Assembly: GCA_030145715.1 (NCBI GenBank)
Contig: JAIXHQ010000011.1
Location: 1 to 64,000, forward strand
DNA from: Sphingopyxis sp.
GTDB taxonomy: Bacteria > Pseudomonadota > Alphaproteobacteria > Sphingomonadales > Sphingomonadaceae
Reading direction: 5' to 3'
DNA: 64,000 nt
The notes under the pieces were generated by a model that made no database searches, was not told where the DNA came from, and was given only the letters and a program-made list of their open reading frames with translations. The translations under genes and the position numbers were made by a program. Of the stretch, positions 58,364-64,000 are shown piece after piece (position 1 is the stretch's first letter; the number at the start of each line of letters is the position of its first letter).

Positions 58364-58777
58364 TTATGACAGGCGGGTCCAGGTGACGGTGCGGCAGAAC
58401 AGGCTGACGCATCCCTTCATCGTCAGCTTGTTTCCCTTCACGCTCAGATTGGCAGTATAATAACGGCCATCTTCCGGGCTGTAACCCTCGCCTTTCCAAC
58501 CGTTGCGGTGGGGCACGAGGTTCCAGTAAATCTGCAACCCCACGACCTTTCGTGTCCGCTTTGCCTTGTCGGGATTGCGTTCGTCGCGCTGGCCGCCGAC
58601 CGGTTCCTTTATCAACAACTGATCGATCCGGCCGCACATTTTTGCGCCGCAGGGCGCCATGGTCACGATGCCCTTGCCATCATCGGTCTTCCAGCGGCCC
58701 GACAGCGTTGGCGGTGCCGCGGCCATCGACGGAACGGCAATCAGGGCGACCAGCGCCAATGAAAATCTGTAAATCAC
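58364..58777 (-). CDS. DUF2147 exported protein, paralogue
   Basis: A 137-residue DUF2147 protein, a paralogue of the next gene downstream. A signal peptide (MIYRFSLALVALIAVPSMAAA) precedes SGRWKTDDGKGIVTMAPCGAKMCGRIDQ, EPVGGQRDERNPDKAKRTRKVVG and YSPEDGRYYTANLSVKGNKLTMKGCV. Cysteine positions match those of the paralogue. The start is the GTG at 58777, after GAAAGAAAG. The two probably arose by duplication and are cotranscribed. Confidence 0.88.
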   Translation of the reverse strand: MIYRFSLALVALIAVPSMAAAPPTLSGRWKTDDGKGIVTMAPCGAKMCGRIDQLLIKEPVGGQRDERNPDKAKRTRKVVGLQIYWNLVPHRNGWKGEGYSPEDGRYYTANLSVKGNKLTMKGCVSLFCRTVTWTRLS

Positions 58778-58873
58778 AGCGATCTTTCTTTCGTTAGCTA
58801 CACATATGTCAGCAACGCACTTGGCATTCGTCAAGTCTTGCACCATGGTCGGAAAAAATTTGGGGAGAGAAAT

Positions 58874-60088
58874 ATGCGAATCCTTGGTCTGCGCCACGTG
58901 GCAACACTCTGTATCGTGGCGGCGTCTGTCGCAACGCCTACGATGGCAGAGACGATCAACGTCAGTGCGACTACGCCCGACGCGAATGAAAAGCTGCAAG
59001 AGGCGCTGATTCTCGCCAAGCCGGGCGACGTGGTGCAACTGGGCGCGGGCGTTTGGAATCTGGCCGATGGCCTGTCGCTCGATGTCCCCAACGTTACCAT
59101 TCGCGGCGCCGGGGCGGGCGAGGGCGGATCGATTCTGGACTTTTCGGCGCAGCAAGGCGCGGGCGAGGGCCTGCTTGTCACGTCCGACGACGTGTTCCTG
59201 ACCGATTTTGCCGTGCTCAACACCAAGGGCGACGGCATCAAGTCAAAGGGAGCCGACCGCATCGTCTATCACAAGCTGCGCGTCGAATGGACCGCGGGGC
59301 CAAAGCAGACCAATGGTGCCTATGGCATCTATCCCGTCGAAAGTCGGGACGTGCTGATCGACAGCGTCTTCGTGCGCGGCGCGTCGGACGCGGGCATCTA
59401 TGTCGGCCAGTCGCGCAACATCGTGGTGCGCGAATCGATCGCGCAGGAAAATGTCGCGGGGATCGAGATCGAGAACAGCTATGACGCCGACGTTCACGAC
59501 AATGTCGCGACAAAGAATACGGGCGGGATATTGGTGTTCGACCTGCCCAGCCTGCCGATGCAGGGCGGCCATAATGTCCGCGTCTTTGAAAATGTCGTGA
59601 AAGACAACAGCACGCCCAATTTCGCGCCCAAGGGCAATATCGTCGCCAGCGTGCCCACCGGCACCGGCGTGCTCATCATGGCAAACCGGAACGTCGAGAT
59701 TTTCGACAATATATTCGATCAGAACGGCACCGCCAACGTGATGATCGTCGGTTATCGTTACGAGCATAAGGATCCGCAATATCAACCTCTGCCCAAGGCG
59801 ATCGTCGTGCGCGACAATCAGCATGGCAAGGCGGGCTATGCGCCCGGGTTTCCGGGGGGCGATCGGATGGCGGCGGCGATGGGGGGCAGCATACCGCCCA
59901 TTTTGTGGGACGGATCGGGCGATGCCATCGTGACCGACAAGGTCGGGGTGCTGTCGCTGAATCTGCCCGACGTCCGTACGCCGCAGACCGAGGCGAAGCC
60001 TGCGCCCGCCGATCTGTCAAAGGGCACGCCGCCCGCCCCGCTGCCGACGATCAAGCTGCCCGCAGCCATGGAGGCCAAGGTCAAGTGA
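58874..60088 (+). CDS. exported parallel beta-helix protein (TIGR03805-like)
   Basis: A 404-residue exported protein with a signal peptide (ending ATPTMA, about residue 25) and a right-handed parallel beta-helix. Repeats such as RDVLIDSVFVRGASDAGIYVG, RNIVVRESIAQENVAGIEIE and DADVHDNVATKNTGGILVF occupy about residues 60-330. It matches the TIGR03805 group, usually found beside HNE_0200-family proteins, as here. The sequence suits polysaccharide binding or cleavage, but no catalytic residues can be assigned. The ATG at 58874 follows GGAGAGA. It overlaps the next gene by four bases. Confidence 0.87.
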   Translation: MRILGLRHVATLCIVAASVATPTMAETINVSATTPDANEKLQEALILAKPGDVVQLGAGVWNLADGLSLDVPNVTIRGAGAGEGGSILDFSAQQGAGEGLLVTSDDVFLTDFAVLNTKGDGIKSKGADRIVYHKLRVEWTAGPKQTNGAYGIYPVESRDVLIDSVFVRGASDAGIYVGQSRNIVVRESIAQENVAGIEIENSYDADVHDNVATKNTGGILVFDLPSLPMQGGHNVRVFENVVKDNSTPNFAPKGNIVASVPTGTGVLIMANRNVEIFDNIFDQNGTANVMIVGYRYEHKDPQYQPLPKAIVVRDNQHGKAGYAPGFPGGDRMAAAMGGSIPPILWDGSGDAIVTDKVGVLSLNLPDVRTPQTEAKPAPADLSKGTPPAPLPTIKLPAAMEAKVK

Positions 60089-61113
60089 AGCGTCTGTTCG
60101 TCGCGCTCATCGCGGTTTTGCTGGGCGTCGGCGGCGGAGTTGCCGTCGTTCCGGCGGGCGTCGACCAGGCGGTGGTCGAAAGCGATGCGATGCCGCCCAA
60201 ATTGTCGGCATTCGGATTGTTTCGCGGCAATGACCCCAAAATGCCGTCAACCGGCATCGGCTATACGCTGCGCGCGCCGCTGTTCAGCGACTATACCGAC
60301 AAGAATCGGTTCATTTCGATCCCAGCCGGAAAAAAGGCAAAGGTCGGCGCCGATGGCGTGATCGATTTTCCGGTCGGCACGGTGCTCGTCAAAAGCTTTG
60401 GCTGGTCCGACGTGAATGGCGGGCATCCGGTGGAAACGCGTCTGTTGATCCGCCGGACGGCGGGCTGGGTCGCGTTACCCTATATATGGGATGCCGATGG
60501 CAAGGATGCGACGCTGGCGCTTGGCGGACGGCGGGTGCCGGTCAGCTTCAAGAGCCCGGACGGCACGGCGCACACCATCCGCTACGCCGTGCCCAACAAG
60601 AATCAGTGCAAGGAATGCCATAGCCTGGGCGGCGAAATCGTCCCCATCGGGCCCAAGGCGCGCAACCTCATTCTGGACCCGGCCGCTTCCGACCGGATGC
60701 GCAGCCTCTATTTCGACACCCCGGCGGCGTTAAAGCCGGTGATGCCGCAATGGGACGATCCCAAATCGGGCAGCGTGGCCGCCCGCGCCCGCGCCTATCT
60801 CGACGTCAATTGCGCGCATTGCCACAATCCGGCGGGCAGCGCGTCGAACAGCGGGCTGTTCCTGCGCTGGACCGATGATCCGGCGGGCGTGAACTATGGC
60901 ATTGACAAGCGGCCGACGGCGGCGGGGCGTGGGAGCGGGGGCATGGACTTCGCGATCGCGCCGGGCGATCCCGACCGCAGTTTCCTGATCTATCGCCTGG
61001 AAAGCACCGACCCCGGTATTGCGATGCCAGAGGTGGGCCGGTCGACGGTGCATCGGGAAGGCGCGGCGCTGCTGCGGCAATGGATTGCGGAGATGCCGAA
61101 AGCATCGCATTAG
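60085..61113 (+). CDS. HNE_0200/SO2930-family di-haem c-type cytochrome-like protein
   Basis: A 342-residue exported protein of the TIGR03806 (HNE_0200) family. An N-terminal hydrophobic signal (about 1-22) is followed by a beta-rich region (GYTLRAPLFSDYTDKNRFISIP). Two CxxCH haem-attachment motifs follow: CKECH in NKNQCKECHSLGG and CAHCH in VNCAHCHNPAGSA. MDFAIAPGDPDRSFLIYRL and AMPEVGRSTVHREG are family signatures. The GTG start at 60085 overlaps the beta-helix gene (GTGA), so the two are coupled. Its redox partner is unknown. Confidence 0.88.
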   Translation: MKRLFVALIAVLLGVGGGVAVVPAGVDQAVVESDAMPPKLSAFGLFRGNDPKMPSTGIGYTLRAPLFSDYTDKNRFISIPAGKKAKVGADGVIDFPVGTVLVKSFGWSDVNGGHPVETRLLIRRTAGWVALPYIWDADGKDATLALGGRRVPVSFKSPDGTAHTIRYAVPNKNQCKECHSLGGEIVPIGPKARNLILDPAASDRMRSLYFDTPAALKPVMPQWDDPKSGSVAARARAYLDVNCAHCHNPAGSASNSGLFLRWTDDPAGVNYGIDKRPTAAGRGSGGMDFAIAPGDPDRSFLIYRLESTDPGIAMPEVGRSTVHREGAALLRQWIAEMPKASH

Positions 61114-61120
61114 GCGGGCC

Positions 61121-61753
61121 ATGACCCAGCTAGTGCTTCACGATTATTTCCGCTCCTCGGCCAGCTTTCGCGTTCGCATCGCGCTGAACCTCAAGGGACT
61201 CGACTATCAGCGCGTCGAGGTCAGCCTGATCGCGGGCGAACAGCGCAGCGACGCCTATCTTGAACAGAATGCGCAAGGGTTTGTGCCCATGCTGGTCGTC
61301 GATGGCGATCCGATCATCCAGAGCATGGCGATCATCGACTGGATCGACCGGGCGTTCCCCGAACCGCGCCTGATTCCCGAGGAGGCGATGCCGCGCGCGG
61401 TCGCGCTCGCGCGGGCGCAGGTGATCGCCAGTGACATCCACCCGCTCAACAACCTGCGCGTGCTGAAATATCTGACCCGCGACCTGGGGCTGAACGAAAC
61501 CACGAAAGACCGCTGGATCGCGACCTGGATCGCGCAGGGTTTTGGTGCACTGGAGGCGATGGCGGGCGACGGCCGCTATCTTGGCGGCGACACGCCGGGC
61601 ATCGCCGACTGCTGCCTGGTTCCGCAGATGTATAACGCACGGCGGTTCGAGGTGCCGCTGGACGATTATCCGCGGCTGATAGAAATCGATGCGGCATGCA
61701 TGGAACTGGCCGCCTTTCAGCAAGCGCATCCCGACGCGGTCAAGCCGGCATGA
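61121..61753 (+). CDS. maiA: maleylacetoacetate isomerase (zeta-class GST)
   Basis: A 210-residue zeta-class glutathione transferase matching maleylacetoacetate isomerase of tyrosine/homogentisate breakdown. FRSSASFRVRIALNLKGLDY is the N-terminal SSxxxRVRIAL signature, with Ala where many have Cys. QGFVPMLVV and QSMAIIDWIDRAFPEPRLIP form the glutathione site, and ASDIHPLNNLRVLKYL and GIADCCLVPQMYNARRF lie in the C-terminal domain. No other homogentisate genes are near. The ATG at 61121 is seven bases after the previous stop. Confidence 0.92.
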   Translation: MTQLVLHDYFRSSASFRVRIALNLKGLDYQRVEVSLIAGEQRSDAYLEQNAQGFVPMLVVDGDPIIQSMAIIDWIDRAFPEPRLIPEEAMPRAVALARAQVIASDIHPLNNLRVLKYLTRDLGLNETTKDRWIATWIAQGFGALEAMAGDGRYLGGDTPGIADCCLVPQMYNARRFEVPLDDYPRLIEIDAACMELAAFQQAHPDAVKPA

Positions 61754-63777
61754 TGCGTTTTCTGGCGGGTGCCGCCACGCTGTTGCTGCCCGTGGCGGCG
61801 ATGGCGCAGGACGACGTGTCGCCCGCCCAGCCGCGTTTGAAGGACCAGATCGTCGTGACCGCTGGCGGGCTGTTGAGGCCCGCCGATAGCGACCGTGTCG
61901 CATCGCGCAATCTGATCGCCGACGTTACGGCGGGCTTTGGCAATCGCATCGAGAACCGCCTGCGCGACGAAGCCGGCATCGTCCAGTTCCGTCGGTCCGA
62001 CGGGCGGTCGGCGCATCCGACGAGCCAGGGCATCACGCTGCGCGGACTGGGCGGAAACGCATCGGCGCGCGCGCTGGTGATGCTCGACGGGGTGCCGCAG
62101 GCGGATCCGTTCGGCGGCTGGGTCGCGTGGAGCGCCTATGACGCGATCAATCTTGGCGGCATCGTCGTCGCGCGCGGCGGCGGCAGCGGCGCCGATGGTC
62201 CCGGCGCGCTGGCGGGGACGATCGCGCTCTATTCCGAAATGACCGGCGGCGGTAAAGCCAGCCTGGCCTATGGCAGCCGCAACGGCTGGGATGCGTCGGC
62301 GTCGGTCGGCGGCAACATCAGCGGCGGTCAGGTCGCGGTGGACGGTCGCTATAGTCGGGGGGACGGCTTTATCCCCGTCGCAGAGGGGCAGCGCGGATCG
62401 GCCGACAGGGCGGCGGCATATGAACAGGGCGGCGTCGGCCTTCGCCTTCGTTTCGATGCGGGCGATGACAGCCGGGTCGAGGCGAGCCTGCGCGGCTTTT
62501 CGGACCGCCGCGATCGCGGCACCGATTTCACCGCCAGCAAGTTTGACGGCGTCGACGCGAGCCTGCGCGTCGTCCATGATCCGGTCGGCGGCACGCAATG
62601 GCTCGCGCTCGGCTATGTGCAACTGCGCGAATTCGAGAGCGGCTTCGCCAGCGTGGGGGCGGGCCGAAACAGCGTGGCGCCGGTGCTGTTTCAGCGCGTT
62701 CCGGCAACCGGCCTTGGCGCGCGTTTCGAATTGCGCCCCGCGATCGGCGGCGACAATCCGCTGCGCGTCGGGGCCGACTGGCGGCGGACGGTCGGACGGA
62801 CCGAGGAAGGGTTCTTCTTCAGCGGCCTGGCACCCACCCGCAATCGCATCGCGGGGGGCAGTAGCGATACGGTTGGCGCCTTTGCCGAATGGACGGCGGG
62901 CGATGCGACCGACGGCTTTCTTTGGACGGTCAGCGGCCGCGTCGATCGCTGGTGGCTGGGCGAGGGCTATCGCGTCGAACGCAATATCGCGGGGCCGGTC
63001 ATCACCGACGCGCGCTTTGCGGCGCGGCAGGGCTGGGAGGGGAGCGGCCGCGCCGGCATAGGCTGGACTTCGGGCGCATTGTCGCTGCGCGCCGCGGGCT
63101 ATCGCGGCTGGCGCCTGCCCACGCTCAATGAGCTTTACCGCCCGTTTCGCGTCGGCGCCGATGTGACGAGCGCGAACGAGATGCTGAACCCCGAACGCCT
63201 GTGGGGCGGCGACATCGGGGCAGACTGGGACGGCGGCGACGGCACGAAATTGTCGGTCACATTGTTCGCCAACCGCCTGACCAACGCCATCGCCAATGTG
63301 ACGCTCGCACCCAACCTCAACCAGCGGCAAAATCTGGACGCGATCGACAGCAAGGGGGTCGAGGTGAGCGCCGAACAGCGGATCGGGCCGATTACCGCCC
63401 GCGCGACTTATTCCTTCACCGATGCGACCATGGCCGCGTCGGGCGGCGCGGCCAATCTCGATGACCGCCGTCCGGCGCAGATCGCGCGCCATGCCGGCAG
63501 CTTTGCGCTGCGCAGCAATGGCGATGGCCCGGTCGGCGGCTTTGCGACGCTTCGGTACGTCGGCAAACAGAATGAGGACGACCTTGGCCTGTTGCGGCTG
63601 GACGATGCGCTGACGCTCGACGCTGGGCTATCGTGGCGTATAGCCGATGCAATCCGCGTCGAGGCGCGCGGCGAAAATCTGTTCGACGAACTGGTCGCCG
63701 CCGCCATATCGTCATCGGGGGTGGTCGAACGCGCGACGCCGCGGACCTTGTGGATCGGCGCGCGACTGGATTTCTGA
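61750..63777 (+). CDS. TonB-dependent outer-membrane receptor
   Basis: A 675-residue TonB-dependent receptor. A signal peptide (MMRFLAGAATLLLPVAAMAQ) is followed by a TonB-box-like stretch (KDQIVVTAGG), a plug domain (GIVQFRRSDGRSAHPTSQGITLRGLGG, ALVMLDGVPQADPFGG) and a 22-strand-type barrel ending LWIGARLDF with a terminal Phe. LPTLNELYRPFRVGADVTSANEML is typical of the barrel. The ligand is unknown; vitamin B12 or siderophore transport are possible. The start overlaps the maiA stop (ATGA). Confidence 0.94.
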   Translation: MMRFLAGAATLLLPVAAMAQDDVSPAQPRLKDQIVVTAGGLLRPADSDRVASRNLIADVTAGFGNRIENRLRDEAGIVQFRRSDGRSAHPTSQGITLRGLGGNASARALVMLDGVPQADPFGGWVAWSAYDAINLGGIVVARGGGSGADGPGALAGTIALYSEMTGGGKASLAYGSRNGWDASASVGGNISGGQVAVDGRYSRGDGFIPVAEGQRGSADRAAAYEQGGVGLRLRFDAGDDSRVEASLRGFSDRRDRGTDFTASKFDGVDASLRVVHDPVGGTQWLALGYVQLREFESGFASVGAGRNSVAPVLFQRVPATGLGARFELRPAIGGDNPLRVGADWRRTVGRTEEGFFFSGLAPTRNRIAGGSSDTVGAFAEWTAGDATDGFLWTVSGRVDRWWLGEGYRVERNIAGPVITDARFAARQGWEGSGRAGIGWTSGALSLRAAGYRGWRLPTLNELYRPFRVGADVTSANEMLNPERLWGGDIGADWDGGDGTKLSVTLFANRLTNAIANVTLAPNLNQRQNLDAIDSKGVEVSAEQRIGPITARATYSFTDATMAASGGAANLDDRRPAQIARHAGSFALRSNGDGPVGGFATLRYVGKQNEDDLGLLRLDDALTLDAGLSWRIADAIRVEARGENLFDELVAAAISSSGVVERATPRTLWIGARLDF

Positions 63778-63838
63778 GGCTTCACAGGCCCTGAATAGGC
63801 GATAGGATGGGCCGACCGGGTAAGTTGGGGATGTGGGC

Positions 63839-64000
63839 ATGGCCGCGAAAAAGCTGAATCTCGATAATTTCCTGCCCTATCGCTTGTCGATCGCGTCGAA
63901 CGCGCTGTCGAGCCGGATCGCCGCCGAATATGACAGCCGCTTTGGGCTGAAAATCCCCGAATGGCGGTTGATGGCGGTGCTGGGCGAAGGCCAGCCCAAG
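63839..64000 (+). CDS. MarR-like transcriptional regulator, 5' part
   Basis: The first 54 codons of a gene cut by the window end: MAAKKLNLDNFLPYRLSIAS, SNALSSRIAAEYDSRFGLKIPEWRLMAVLGE. This is the N-terminal helix and first wing helix pattern of MarR regulators (ALSSRIAAEYDSRFGLKIPEWRLM). The ATG at 63839 is chosen. The rest, including the recognition helix, is outside the window. Confidence 0.75.
   Translation, partial: MAAKKLNLDNFLPYRLSIASNALSSRIAAEYDSRFGLKIPEWRLMAVLGEGQPK

Overview
The window is a high-GC chromosomal segment from an alphaproteobacterium, most likely a sphingomonad (Sphingopyxis/Sphingomonas-like). The supporting markers are a CcrM-type GANTC methyltransferase with a GANTC-rich promoter, an alphaproteobacterial SOS box (GTTC-N7-GTTC) before uvrA, a three-gene transhydrogenase preceded by an aa3-oxidase subunit IV, the PrsK/PrsR/PrsT plus TIGR03013-type glycosyltransferase set of PEP-CTERM/XrtA bacteria, an UrcA-family protein, and many exported peptidases and hydrolases. 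No rRNA, tRNA or CRISPR array was recognised. Genus assignment is inference.

Layout. 1-543: end of an IS3-family element whose orfB carries an internal deletion; 544-835 is AT-rich and apparently empty. 836-9000: uvrA under an SOS box, a BCCT transporter, small exported proteins and a LytS/LytTR-type two-component pair. 9126-12754: valS and a zeta-toxin-like/antitoxin-like pair. 12827-22200: peptidases and hydrolases, an HPP membrane protein and a patatin plus 3-hydroxybutyrate dehydrogenase pair. 22482-27001: a DUF465 protein, TerC, isocitrate lyase and a divergent RamB/ScfR-type regulator with a RamB-box-like site between them. 27040-36825: a DUF885 protein, manC and the XrtA-associated operon (glycosyltransferase, prsK, prsR, prsT) without an exosortase in the window. 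36831-42313: GntR regulator, nitroreductase, and a peptide-use operon (POT transporter, active amidohydrolase, degenerate amidohydrolase). 42454-51838: DAACS symporter, glmM, DUF1272, a ThiD-VOC fusion, rnhB, ccrM, folP, a frameshifted SDR gene and an NtrC-like regulator with an altered GAFTGA loop. 52074-56385: coxIV-like and pnt genes, interrupted by PH-domain and fasciclin genes with their own terminators. 56387-57087: a low-GC orphan cassette resembling a polymorphic-toxin tail plus immunity gene. 57202-64000: racemase, two DUF2147 proteins, a beta-helix/di-haem cytochrome pair, maiA, a TonB-dependent receptor and the start of a MarR-like gene.

Functional themes. Many genes serve peptide and amino-acid scavenging (S9, M20, DUF885 and amidohydrolase enzymes, POT and DAACS carriers). 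Acetyl-CoA/PHB carbon is handled by aceA with its regulator and by the patatin-BdhA pair. Cell-cycle and envelope housekeeping is covered by ccrM, folP, glmM, rnhB and the exopolysaccharide control genes. The items most worth following are the toxin/immunity-like cassette after pntB, the eight GANTC sites before ccrM, the ThiD-VOC fusion, the pseudo-amidohydrolase partner, the RamB-like operator and the SOS box placed almost on the uvrA start codon. All family calls come from reading the translated sequence; no database search was run.
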